This document shows positions 1 through 8,429 of a DNA stretch of 64,000 nt, piece after piece. The stretch's first letter is position 1, and every line of letters begins with the position of its first letter. A model generated the notes under the pieces. It saw only the letters and a list, made by a program, of their open reading frames with translations, was not told where the DNA came from and made no database searches. A program made the position numbers and the translations under genes. The stretch comes from Nitrosospira briensis (GTDB taxonomy: Bacteria > Pseudomonadota > Gammaproteobacteria > Burkholderiales > Nitrosomonadaceae): assembly GCF_900115125.1 (NCBI RefSeq), contig NZ_FOVJ01000006.1, positions 102,721-166,720 on the forward strand. Direction: 5' to 3'.

Positions 1-1
1 A

Positions 2-493
2 ATTGCACAGGAACGACTGCAACAAGATCACGATGTGGTTCCCGATACGCCCTACCCTGAAACGAATGAAAAGCGTGGAACGGTCGGCGCCGTGGCGCTG
101 GACCGTCACGGCAATCTCGCCGCCGGCACATCAACGGGCGGGCTAACGAACAAGCGGTTCGGGCGTGTGGGAGACTCGCCCGTCATCGGTGCTGGAACCT
201 ACGCGGACAATCGTTCGGTCGCGGTATCCGCGACAGGTACGGGAGAAATATTCATACGCACTGTGGCTGCGTTCAACACCGCAGCACAAGTACGATTACA
301 GCACCTTCCAATTACAGAAGCGGCGGATAACACGCTGGGGGAAATCGCTGACATTGGCGGCGATGGCGGTTTGATCGTGCTGGATGCAAAAGGCAATCAT
401 GCAATGCGTTTCAATACCAGAGGCATGTTCCGGGGCACTATCGGTGGCGACGGCATCGCGCAGGTGAGCATTTTCTCGGATAAAAATCCATAA
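2..493 (+). CDS. iaaA: Isoaspartyl peptidase/L-asparaginase, 3' part (cut by window edge)
   Basis: This is the C-terminal part of an Ntn-hydrolase that cleaves isoaspartyl dipeptides and asparagine. The frame is already open at base 2, so the start lies outside the window. The visible part contains KRGTVGAVALD, where family precursors cut themselves so that Thr becomes the N-terminal nucleophile of the beta subunit. It continues with GRVGDSPVIGAGTYAD, a substrate-loop signature, and a late GGDGG glycine stretch. The remaining 163 residues match a complete beta subunit plus the end of the alpha/beta linker. The next gene is over 800 bases away, so no operon partner is visible downstream. Family assignment is firm; the symbol is by similarity. 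Confidence 0.85.
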   Translation: MAQERLQQDHDVVPDTPYPETNEKRGTVGAVALDRHGNLAAGTSTGGLTNKRFGRVGDSPVIGAGTYADNRSVAVSATGTGEIFIRTVAAFNTAAQVRLQHLPITEAADNTLGEIADIGGDGGLIVLDAKGNHAMRFNTRGMFRGTIGGDGIAQVSIFSDKNP

Positions 494-1329
494 CCAGCCT
501 GCTGGTAGCGTGATCCATGCGAGCGGTTCCCTCTCGCAGCCTCCATCGTTTTCGATGGGTCTGCGCAGGGCTTGCATTCGTACCCGCACTGCAATGCACG
601 GACAGGGAACCAAAAAAGAACGCGGGCGGCGTCGAGGGCGCAGAGGATCAATATTACGGGCCACGCATCCCGTGCCCTCAAGAAGAGCGTGGAGAACGGA
701 ATTGAATGCCGGCTTCCCGCTGCCAACATCTCGATGCTTCGCGACGCGTTCTCGCAAAAATGTTTACGAATTTTTAGATAACTCGCACCGAGCGCTTTTT
801 TTTTTACCATATCACGCGCTCCTTCTCGGTAACCTTCGGTATAGCGCAATGCTATTTCTTAAAATACTTTTCAGTTGATTTCGCGATATTTGTCTATATT
901 AAAAACTGTGGCGGGATTCGAGCAGTAGTCAATAATAAGATAAGAGCTTCCCTGTATCCTGATGAAAAATAAAAAAAGGAATTGTCCCTTTAGCTTCGGT
1001 TGGGGCCTTCCCCCTTGGCTGGATTTGATACCCGCCCTCAAACAGAACGGTAGCCCGTTCGAGCACGACACGACTGCACAAAGCTACCGATCTATCACGG
1101 CTGTCCTCCTACATCGAATGGTTGTTCGGTGGCATCGAACATTGCGTCACCTTCGAAGAGAGATAAGTCGCGTTCCATCTTAAAGGCCCCTATGTAAAAA
1201 CGAACAATGTTGCATAACGGAAAATGCTCATCCTCAACATATCTTTAGTCGACGATTTGTGATCAAAGCGGTCACCAAAAAGGACCCATGGCCGCCCATC
1301 CAGACTGTAGACGGATTTAGGAGGTTCAC
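494..1329. other. Intergenic stretch, no supported gene
   Basis: No open frame here looks like a real gene. The short frames overlap each other on both strands and lack ribosome sites. A plus-strand frame at about 1050-1170 reads RLHKATDLSRLSSYIEWLFG and ends in a stop; it might be the tail of a decayed transposase, but I could not assign a family. A T-rich run near 795-805 follows no clear hairpin. The last 15 bases hold the ribosome site of the next gene. Confidence 0.5.
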
Positions 1330-2973
1330 ATGTGGAAAGTCTTTTTGCGAAACGAGAATGGGGAATGGAAAGAGACTCCCGCGGTAGAAATAGAAACCAA
1401 CCAAGGACCATTCAGAAGCAGCCAAGCTTTAGCTGCGGCGCAGCAAGTACCAAGCGATTTACGTCAGCTCATCAAGTATCTTGAGGCGGAGGCTGAAAGA
1501 CCAGAGTTATCCCGCGATGCGATTGAACTTTGGGCTCAAGACGCCCAAAAGGAGTCTGATACCTTTGACTGGGCAGGCTCGCCCAAGCTAAGAGCGATCG
1601 AGGAAGGTTTGGCGCTATTTCCGAAACCCCAAGTTACCTCCGCACAGGATGACAGACTTATTACTATAGCATGGCATGATCATGCCGCTGTGTTGATCCC
1701 CATCCCCATGCGGGGACATCAAATTATACTTCGCCTCGAGTATATCGCTGAACCCGAGGACGAGTATCGGGTGGAAAGACTTCGTTTCCGCCATGCACCC
1801 GATGAGGACTACTCCCTCGAAACGTTTGTTGATTGGCGGGGATACTTTGGTATGAACAGCGCCGTTATCGACGGGTGGACCATGATGCGCGCTGGCAGCA
1901 GGGGCTATGTGGCCTCCTTTGTCGGAACTACTGGTTTCGTTGTCGGGACAGTGCTGCGCCGACTCACCCGTCCGCAACCAACGCCGGAAGAGGACCCCAC
2001 AGCCCGCCCGCGGCAAATAGGCATGGAACGAAAATACTCAGCGATCGCGAGGAGTTGCCCCGATCTTTCGACCATTAAAGAGGTCGCTACCCATGAGAGG
2101 GCGATGGTATTTGTCCATGGAACTGTATCCTGCGGGATCCAAGGGCTAAAAGATCTCTTTCCGCAAATGACTGAGGAACTAATACCGGAGCCGGTTTACC
2201 GCTTTGAACATGACACTTTTCTCAAACTTGATGCCAACGCCAAGGAGCTCGTCGCACTCATCAAGGAGCACATCGATACCAAACAGCTATTGCTCGCTGC
2301 ACATTCGCGTGGCGGATTGGTGGCGAAACTCGCCGCCTACCAACTGAGGAGAGACAACTATCCGGGCAAAGTAACGGTCTATACCTTCGGTACCCCGAAC
2401 CTTGGCACACCGCTCGTTGCAATAGGAAAAAGGATGCTGAACCTATTATACAAGATGGGGGAGGACTTCGCTGAGGTCATACCACTCCCCCTTATGACCT
2501 CCCTTGTGAAGGGCTTCAGTTATGCAGTTAATGTACCCACTCTTCCACCAGGAATAAGCGCCATGCAGGAGGACTCGCCGGAGGTGTCGATGCTTCAAAT
2601 GTTTGTTGATCCGGTCAATACGCGTACGTGGGGAAGCGACTTCAACGTGGGAAGTGGGACCTCGGGGTTCGGTGCCGCTGTGGAAGGAGCTCTCCTCGGC
2701 GCCTTAAGTGACCGCCGTCATGACTTAGTCGTACCGACTGCATCTGCGCTTGCCTTTGGGAGCGCGGAGCCTGTCCTGGCGTGCTCTCATACCCGATACT
2801 TTTTGGAGTCTGCGGTACGCGATGAGATTAAGGCTTTTTTGGCGCCAAACGTCGGGGCTACCGTCGCGCCTGAACCGCGAACTGGTTCCTCGCAGACTGA
2901 TGGTTGCCCGGGCGATAAGAAAGTAGTTAAACCCCCCTTGCGCATGAAAAGCGATAAGAAATACCAGTTATGA
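1330..2973 (+). CDS. Alpha/beta hydrolase (lipase-like), 547 aa
   Basis: The C-terminal half is an alpha/beta-hydrolase fold. A strand reading MVFVHGT gives the oxyanion-hole HG, AHSRGG is the nucleophile elbow (Ser about residue 326), and a late Asp/His pair is plausible around HDLVVPT and CSHTRYF. TFGTPNLGTPL after the elbow is typical of triacylglycerol-lipase/PGAP1-like proteins. The N-terminal 250 residues are not recognised and show no signal peptide, so the protein is probably cytoplasmic. The start is chosen because AGGAGG sits 6 bases before the ATG. Substrate unknown. It stands alone between intergenic stretches; CHAT- or effector-associated hydrolases can look similar, but nothing here proves a conflict role. 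Confidence 0.75.
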   Translation: MWKVFLRNENGEWKETPAVEIETNQGPFRSSQALAAAQQVPSDLRQLIKYLEAEAERPELSRDAIELWAQDAQKESDTFDWAGSPKLRAIEEGLALFPKPQVTSAQDDRLITIAWHDHAAVLIPIPMRGHQIILRLEYIAEPEDEYRVERLRFRHAPDEDYSLETFVDWRGYFGMNSAVIDGWTMMRAGSRGYVASFVGTTGFVVGTVLRRLTRPQPTPEEDPTARPRQIGMERKYSAIARSCPDLSTIKEVATHERAMVFVHGTVSCGIQGLKDLFPQMTEELIPEPVYRFEHDTFLKLDANAKELVALIKEHIDTKQLLLAAHSRGGLVAKLAAYQLRRDNYPGKVTVYTFGTPNLGTPLVAIGKRMLNLLYKMGEDFAEVIPLPLMTSLVKGFSYAVNVPTLPPGISAMQEDSPEVSMLQMFVDPVNTRTWGSDFNVGSGTSGFGAAVEGALLGALSDRRHDLVVPTASALAFGSAEPVLACSHTRYFLESAVRDEIKAFLAPNVGATVAPEPRTGSSQTDGCPGDKKVVKPPLRMKSDKKYQL

Positions 2974-3184
2974 CAAGAAAAACAGATCAAACAAATGTCT
3001 AGGACTGATCAAAGTGGTGTGTTCAATTGCTCGGCAGCCTACATAAGCCGCAAGTACCCCTCCATTCAGGGTACATGGAAATTGGTTCGCTCTCGATAAA
3101 ACCTGCCGTTCGTACCACCATCGCCAAAGACTATCCTCTCGATAGCTTTTGTAGATAACAGAGTTACGGAATTGAGGATTGATT

Positions 3185-4537
3185 TTATCGCCACTTTATC
3201 CGGACTGGAATTCCACCTTTCGGTCGCAGGGTTACCGCCAGTTCAATCTCGACTTCATCAGTGCGCAGCAACTGTAAATCACAGTGCTGGACTATCATGC
3301 TCAGCAAAAGCTGGCTTTCAAGTAAGGCGAAATGATTAGCGATACAGATACGCTCACCGGTGCCGAAAGGCATAAAAGAAAACCTTCGATTTTCGGGCAT
3401 TAGAAACCGATCAGGGTCAAACTGCTCCGGTTGTGGCCAAAAATCAGAATGATGATGAAGATTGAAGATACTGAATATCGAAAGCCTGCCGGACTTTAAA
3501 GAATAGCCGTCGACCTCGGTATCCCTACTGACTTTACGCACCAAAATGCCAGCAGGTGGACGGAAGCGCATCGATTCATTCAGCACAGCCCTGGTATAAA
3601 CAAGCTGCTGCAAATCTTCGGCGTTCGGTATTTTTCCTTGAGGCAGTCCGTCAAGTTCCCTTTGCAGTTTAGCGAGCACATCCGAATGCCGGGCCAGCAA
3701 ATATAAGGTCCAGCTCAATAAATTCGCGGTGGTTTCATGGCCTGCGCTAAAAATGGTAATGACTTCATCGCGAACCTGCCTGTCGGTCATCTTTTCACCA
3801 CTGCTGTCATCGCACGCTTTTAGCAGCATATCCAATAAGTCGTTATGGGCGGATGATGCGGTGCGGCGCTGATCGATGATTCCGTAAATGACCTCATCGA
3901 TTATTCCCAATGCCCGTTTGAACTCCTGATTGGCCGGGGTGGGTATATACAAGGGAAGCGTCAAGGGATTCAGGAGGCTTTTGGCGGCATACTTGAGTAA
4001 AGTATCCAGAGATGGAGCGATATGTTCTATTTTGTCGAGGACGCTGGTGCTGAACATGGTCTGGGTGATCACCTCTAATGTCAGCTGAATCATTTCACGA
4101 GGCAGGTCAACCTCCGCACCTTCTCCCAACTGCCGCCATCTATCAAGCATATTGCCGCCAGCCATCGCGATTTGCGGCAGCAGCGTGGTTATGTTGCTTC
4201 TCTGAAAAACCGGCTGCATCAACCGCCGTTGCCTTTGCCATAAATCACCCTGGCTTGTTACCAATCCCTGCCCCAAAACCAATGCCAGGCCAGTTGGTTT
4301 TCCGGCATTGTGGATTTTTACGAAAATATCGCTTTGCTTGATCAGGGCTTGTTCAAACAATTTCGGATGACTGAATAGATAAAATTCGCGGGTAGCCAAT
4401 CTGAAGCTGACCAGGTCACCATAATCTCGCTGCCAGTCACAAAGGGCTTGAAACGGATTTGCCATCATCTGGCTTAAGTTACCCAGCAGAAAATCGCCTT
4501 TGACCTGCGGAACCGTTTTGTAATGCGGCATCGTCAC
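3185..4537 (-). CDS. Cytochrome P450
   Basis: A soluble heme monooxygenase of 450 residues, the normal length for bacterial P450s. The I-helix reads AGHETTANLLSW (oxygen-binding Thr), the K-helix ExxR is ESMRFRPP, and the heme loop is FGTGERICIANHFALLE with Cys398 as the thiolate ligand. The loop usually reads CxG; here Ala replaces Gly two residues after Cys. There is no membrane anchor. A fatty-acid or xenobiotic hydroxylase related to the CYP102/CYP110 type is likely, but the substrate cannot be read from sequence. No ferredoxin or reductase gene is adjacent, so electrons must come from elsewhere. The first ATG (4537) is taken; an ATG two codons later is equally possible. Confidence 0.92.
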   Translation of the reverse strand: MTMPHYKTVPQVKGDFLLGNLSQMMANPFQALCDWQRDYGDLVSFRLATREFYLFSHPKLFEQALIKQSDIFVKIHNAGKPTGLALVLGQGLVTSQGDLWQRQRRLMQPVFQRSNITTLLPQIAMAGGNMLDRWRQLGEGAEVDLPREMIQLTLEVITQTMFSTSVLDKIEHIAPSLDTLLKYAAKSLLNPLTLPLYIPTPANQEFKRALGIIDEVIYGIIDQRRTASSAHNDLLDMLLKACDDSSGEKMTDRQVRDEVITIFSAGHETTANLLSWTLYLLARHSDVLAKLQRELDGLPQGKIPNAEDLQQLVYTRAVLNESMRFRPPAGILVRKVSRDTEVDGYSLKSGRLSIFSIFNLHHHSDFWPQPEQFDPDRFLMPENRRFSFMPFGTGERICIANHFALLESQLLLSMIVQHCDLQLLRTDEVEIELAVTLRPKGGIPVRIKWR

Positions 4538-4904
4538 TACCAGTTTGTAAGTTTCAATGACGATACATGTTTATTGAATCAGCGTGTGTATTAAGCAAGC
4601 GCCGTAGGCCCAACATCTTGGATAAAAATTCGCCAGGGAGGGCGATTGTGTTAAAGGGAAATTACTTTTAAAGGTAAAGCGAGCGAGGGGATTGGAGTGG
4701 TGTTGCGGCTATGAAAAGAGGTAGATGAAGCGGAGGGCCGGAATTACGAGCTTGATTTAAATAAAATCGAATGTCTAAGAGTGGAAGGACAGCTTTTTTT
4801 AAAACTGCTACCTTGGGAGGAGAAGAGGCGGGACCCTAGGTAAGACAACAACAACTAGCGCGGCAATGGGTCCAGCCAGGTATGTAGATTGCTTAAAAAA
4901 CCGC
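4538..4904. other. Intergenic stretch, nothing recognised
   Basis: This is the upstream region of the P450 gene, with purine-rich stretches around 4670-4760. I see no convincing ORF, RNA gene or hairpin terminator. Confidence 0.4.
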
Positions 4905-5012
4905 TTACGAAGATTGATTAGGCTCCTCGTCCCATATTTGTCGAATTCCAAAAAGCACTGTCGCGACCGGGACAACAAAAAGAAACATCTGCAACCACTC
5001 CATAATTTCCAT
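4905..5012 (-). CDS. Small single-span membrane peptide, 35 aa
   Basis: A very short frame encodes 35 residues: about 8 polar residues (MEIMEWLQ), one hydrophobic span rich in F, V, L and A (about residues 9-23), then a charged tail RQIWDEEPNQSS. A GAGGA ribosome site lies about 8 bases before the ATG. Size and layout match small inner-membrane proteins that act as accessory subunits or regulators. No homologue is recognised and there is no operon partner within 350 bases on the same strand. It could be a chance ORF; the clean hydrophobic/charged division plus ribosome site is the only support. Confidence 0.4.
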   Translation of the reverse strand: MEIMEWLQMFLFVVPVATVLFGIRQIWDEEPNQSS

Positions 5013-5577
5013 TTGATCTTTATCCTCAAAAAATATTCAGTTATAAAAACTTTCCACTTTGCACCTATTCAGCCCTCCCACATATAACGGCTTACTCTGC
5101 CTTTCCTGAAGGTGTTTGTGAAGTTTTTGTTATGATGTTGTGAAGAATATGTGAATAACTGACATTTGTCAAGTTATGGAAAACAGTTGAGATTGATTCG
5201 AAGGCATGAAGAAGGTGTTTTTTTAACTTTCCGTACAAGAACATGCACTCTGTTGTGAAGGAAAAAGTGGTCGTGCAGATCAGCTGATAGTGATTCGGAA
5301 ATGAGGAAGCCCAGAAGGACTACGATACAGATGAGAGGAAAGTTTTATTGCGATTTATGATCTGTTTGGGATACGTGATGGGATTCCAGGCCAGTCCATG
5401 AAAATTAACGGCCAGACTAGATTGATCCTGATTGCTCCAGCCGCCTATCCCCGCCCTTCATGCTTTCTACCGGCTAACCGCTGTATTAAGATATAGCCGA
5501 TAATCCACCTCCGCATAGAAAATCTCGGCAAGCCCGACATTTGCATGACCCTATAGATTTTGCTATTGATTTTGCGT
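5013..5577. other. AT-rich intergenic stretch
   Basis: A low-GC segment compared with the housekeeping core. No frame over 60 codons with a ribosome site was found. It may hold the promoters of the flanking small genes, but no sigma-70 pair stands out. Confidence 0.4.
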
Positions 5578-5721
5578 GTGAAAATTTTTGTAGTTATATT
5601 ATTAATTATTTCAGGTTTGGCGGGATGCGCAACTAATCGCTCTTCTAGCCGTTCAGGGCAAAATGATGAATGTGCTTCAGCTGGAAGGGCATTCTTCTAC
5701 TCCTGCATCACTCGTAGGTAG
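5578..5721 (+). CDS. Small lipoprotein, 47 aa
   Basis: The frame begins at GTG and encodes a Lys-containing N terminus, a hydrophobic core (FVVILLIISG) and a lipobox LAGC at residues 14-17. A short Ser/Arg-rich mature part ends in two further Cys (NDECASAGRAFFYSCITRR). This is the layout of entericidin-like or other tiny outer-membrane lipoproteins cleaved by signal peptidase II. No strong ribosome site precedes the GTG, and in-frame TTG codons upstream (5560, 5566, 5572) are alternative starts. It ends just left of the proposed left end of element 1, so it would be chromosomal. Function unknown. Confidence 0.45.
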   Translation: MKIFVVILLIISGLAGCATNRSSSRSGQNDECASAGRAFFYSCITRR

Positions 5722-5774
5722 ATTAAGAAGTTCCTTCGCTCTATAGATTTACCTTGCAATGGTAAATTTCGGCT

Positions 5775-5790
5775 GGCGGCGTCAATCGAA
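5775..5790 (+). repeat. Candidate distal attachment site of element 1
   Basis: Reads GGCGGCGTCAATCGAA. The 3' end of ssrA (15576-15591, same orientation) reads GGCGGCGGGAATCGAA: 14 of 16 positions agree, with the two differences side by side. The position fits an attachment site, 53 bp outside the distal arm-like sites. The match is imperfect, so either the core is shorter or the site has drifted. Confidence 0.4.
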
Positions 5791-5843
5791 TAATGCCGTG
5801 TAAAGCTTATGTTTATGGGCTCTGTGCAGTTGGAACAACTATC

Positions 5844-5865
5844 GTTACCGTCAAAGTTACCGTCA
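5844..5865 (+). repeat. Distal integrase arm-like sites of element 1 (two copies)
   Basis: GTTACCGTCA occurs at 5844-5853 and again at 5856-5865, 12 bp apart. The same 10-mer and close variants occur five times in front of the integrase gene (15405-15465). Sites shared by both ends of an integrated element are the expected signature of tyrosine-integrase arm binding. Function is inferred. Confidence 0.55.
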
Positions 5866-6216
5866 TACTATCAGTATACCTATAATAGCTTCGACTTGAC
5901 TGGCAGGAAATGTCAGATCATGTTGGATTGAATGAATTTTCAAGGTGACGCTAAGGATAAGTTTTCTATTTCGCCATAGGTAGAAATGTGCCAGAACGGG
6001 CCATTGGTATTTTTCCTTGAAAACAGCACAGTCAGATGTGCTAAGTGTATGCTACCGCGTCGCTATAAAAAATAAAATCAGCCGCTGGTGCAGCAGTTAC
6101 AATCAATTTCAATGGAAGTGGTGCAACTAACTACACTCTGAAATGCCCCGTTAATTTCATGTTCATGGCAAGGTTGCTGGAAAGTAGAAAACTGGAATCG
6201 GAACCTCGGAGATACA

Positions 6217-6441
6217 ATGAAAAAAGAAACAAAAACTCTAAAAGCATTTAGCATCGAAGAAATAGAAAATGCTATCGCCAAAGCAGTCTCTGCGTTAATT
6301 GACACAGATGTTAAGGCCAATGTGACGCTGTTTAAGCAGAGCGACTTTGATCCACTTCGTTACGTTAATGATGGAGAGGAATTCGAGCTATCCCTTACCC
6401 TCAAGGTTGCCCGTTTATATGCACCAGAGGGAAAACTTTAA
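6217..6441 (+). CDS. Hypothetical protein, 74 aa
   Basis: A small acidic/basic mixed protein with no signal peptide or membrane span; I do not recognise a family. The ATG follows a CGGAGA ribosome site by 5 bases, which supports translation. The N terminus is Lys-rich (MKKETKTLKAF), followed by a predicted helix (SIEEIENAIAKAVSALI). It is the first gene inside the left end of element 1 and about 200 bases before the cargo operon. It could be a small regulator or accessory of the cargo, but nothing shows this directly. Confidence 0.5.
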   Translation: MKKETKTLKAFSIEEIENAIAKAVSALIDTDVKANVTLFKQSDFDPLRYVNDGEEFELSLTLKVARLYAPEGKL

Positions 6442-6640
6442 CCAACTTAACTCTACTTTCGAAAGGGATGCGCTAAAAGCAGCGCGACCCTCAATTTGAA
6501 CGTTGGGAGTGTAGAAAAACCGAAAATAGCTCCATTTATAACAATTTTTATAATAGTAAAATCAACGAGTTGAAAACGCGTATCTCACCTAAAAATCCTT
6601 TTTCTACCGCCTCGTTAGAAGGTTTAAGGGTGCCCTACTC

Positions 6641-7123
6641 ATGAAACTAGACCGGGAACTTCAACTCAAGATCCTACTCACCCTACGAGGTATATACCCG
6701 GATTTTGGTGAGATTTCGGTCTGGTTTAATCACGACGATCCGAATGTTTAGGGCAACCTGTTCTACTTGGCTGAACACAACTTCATTGAACCAAGTGCAG
6801 TGCGCGAGGCGATGGGCGTTCCACGTCAAATGCTTTTGGCGAAAATAACTGCATCCGGACTAGATTTCCTTGAGTCGGATGGTGGGTTGGGCGCAATTCT
6901 TAACGTCGTTACGGTACGATTCGAGGCAGAAACGCTTCGTGCGCTTCTATCTGAGAAAATTCAAGCAGCTAATATTCCGCAAGCGGACAAGGATACTCTT
7001 CTCAGTAAGCTACAAACCTTTTCCTCAGATATTTTGAAGGCTATCATCGTCAAGCTGATTGAAAAGGGTATTGAGAAGCCCGAACAACTCGCAAAGCTTG
7101 TCGAAATGATATGGAAAATGTAA
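6641..7123 (+). pseudogene. Winged-helix-like protein gene interrupted by an in-frame amber codon
   Basis: From ATG 6641 one frame runs to the TAA at 7121-7123 with a single internal stop, TAG at 6749-6751. The first 36 codons (MKLDRELQLKILLTLRGIYP) continue as GNLFYLAEHNFIEPS after the stop. The pattern KLDRELQ..LLTLR...NLFYL.EH.FIE resembles small winged-helix proteins in which the two halves form one domain. The rest has helical segments and ends KPEQLAKLVEMIWKM. The downstream part has no ATG or ribosome site of its own, so this is one 160-codon gene with a nonsense mutation, a readthrough case or a sequencing error. It lies 64 bases before the GHKL ATPase gene. Confidence 0.6.
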
Positions 7124-7187
7124 GGTCTCCAAACTCTGGGTTAAATGAACGAGCCGCCAGCGCCGAGCTTTTGATATCGTTTCCTCA

Positions 7188-8429
7188 ATGAGTATAGAAA
7201 ATTCAAGTTCCGCGGAGACGTTATCGGTTCCAGTATCGCTCGGTGATGTAGATAAGGATCTAGCCGAGATTGGGCGGGGAAAATCCTTGGTAATCTCAAT
7301 TGATCCCGTGAATCTCCTACGAATAGGGGATACTCCCATGCTTGAATCATCCACTATTCAGTGGATCTCGACACTCTGGCACTCTGCGCGTAGTGACTCA
7401 ATTGAAATAGGTCAACTTGAGGGAGAAGATCAACGACTAAAACAACTGGTCCCATCAGCCCCAGGAGTTGTTTTGGCATTATTACCCTCAGGGAAGATAA
7501 AGGGTGTAAACCGCCGCTTGGCTGCAACATTCCGGAAGCAATTCATCGACCATCAAAGCCACTGGCCAGACCTAGCAGTTTCCAATTCGGCTTTCTTAGT
7601 CTGTTTAGATTCCTATCCAAAAGGCGGCCTTTCGCGCAAGTTGTACGCTGACCCATCAAGAGGCCAGGTAACTGACTGGGAAGGTTTCCGCTTGCTGGTG
7701 TATGACCTAATCAATTCCGTGGTAGAAGAATCGAAGATTCGTGGTGAAATTTCGAGGCGAGTGGATAATATTTCTTCTATTCTTTTTGAGCTCTTTAAAA
7801 ATACGCATGATCATGCTCGGATCGGTGTTGACGGATCAGTGATTAGCGATTCGGTTCGTGGCATTTATTCTCGCTTTTATCCTATCGAGGATATCGCCCG
7901 TTCTTTCAAAGAAATAAAGGGACTACCGGAAGAAACTGATGCACTTGGTCACTACTTTCATAACATTTTGAAGTCCGGGCCAATAAGTCAACCGAGGGTA
8001 GTCGCAAAACGTGACTTATCAGGATTTCTTGAGCTATCGGTTTTTGATGCTGGACCAGGAATGGCCGCTAGGTGGAAGGGTCGCGACGTGTCAAACTGTG
8101 ATCCCAAAGAGCAATATGACGCAGTGATTCACTGTCTCAGCAAAGGAAATTCATCGTCGAGCACGCGTGGACGAGGGTTTGGCTTGTGGCGTGTGTTGCA
8201 AGAGCTTATTAAAGTCAAAGGGTTCATAAGGATTCGAACGAACCGAGTACACATATATCGGCAATACGCGATATTAGAAAAATTACACATGGAACGCCAT
8301 GCAGATGGCCACGAGACTCCTAAAGAAAAATTTTATGATTGGCGGAAGCTGTACACATCCTCGCCTAGTGAATATCCATCGGTAAATGGGACAATAATAT
8401 CCATAATGCTTCCGCTGGGAGAATTGTGA
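7188..8429 (+). CDS. GHKL-type (HATPase) ATP-binding protein, cargo gene A
   Basis: The C-terminal half carries the Bergerat-fold boxes: N-box with SSILFELFKNTHDHA (about residues 196-210), G1 box FDAGPGMA (about 286-293), and G2 box STRGRGFGLWRV (about 325-336). It lacks a His-kinase dimerisation helix with phospho-His, so it is more like GHKL ATPases of conflict systems or MutL/Hsp90-type ATPases than a sensor kinase. The N-terminal 180 residues are unrecognised, possibly a STAS-like alpha/beta domain. It overlaps the next gene by 4 bases (GTGA), so the two are translationally coupled and probably form one system. No clear ribosome site before the ATG. Confidence 0.7.
   Translation: MSIENSSSAETLSVPVSLGDVDKDLAEIGRGKSLVISIDPVNLLRIGDTPMLESSTIQWISTLWHSARSDSIEIGQLEGEDQRLKQLVPSAPGVVLALLPSGKIKGVNRRLAATFRKQFIDHQSHWPDLAVSNSAFLVCLDSYPKGGLSRKLYADPSRGQVTDWEGFRLLVYDLINSVVEESKIRGEISRRVDNISSILFELFKNTHDHARIGVDGSVISDSVRGIYSRFYPIEDIARSFKEIKGLPEETDALGHYFHNILKSGPISQPRVVAKRDLSGFLELSVFDAGPGMAARWKGRDVSNCDPKEQYDAVIHCLSKGNSSSSTRGRGFGLWRVLQELIKVKGFIRIRTNRVHIYRQYAILEKLHMERHADGHETPKEKFYDWRKLYTSSPSEYPSVNGTIISIMLPLGEL

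Noticed and set aside
1050..1170. Transposase tail in the first intergenic gap
   Set aside because: Short, no catalytic residues and no recognised family; mentioned only in the gap entry.
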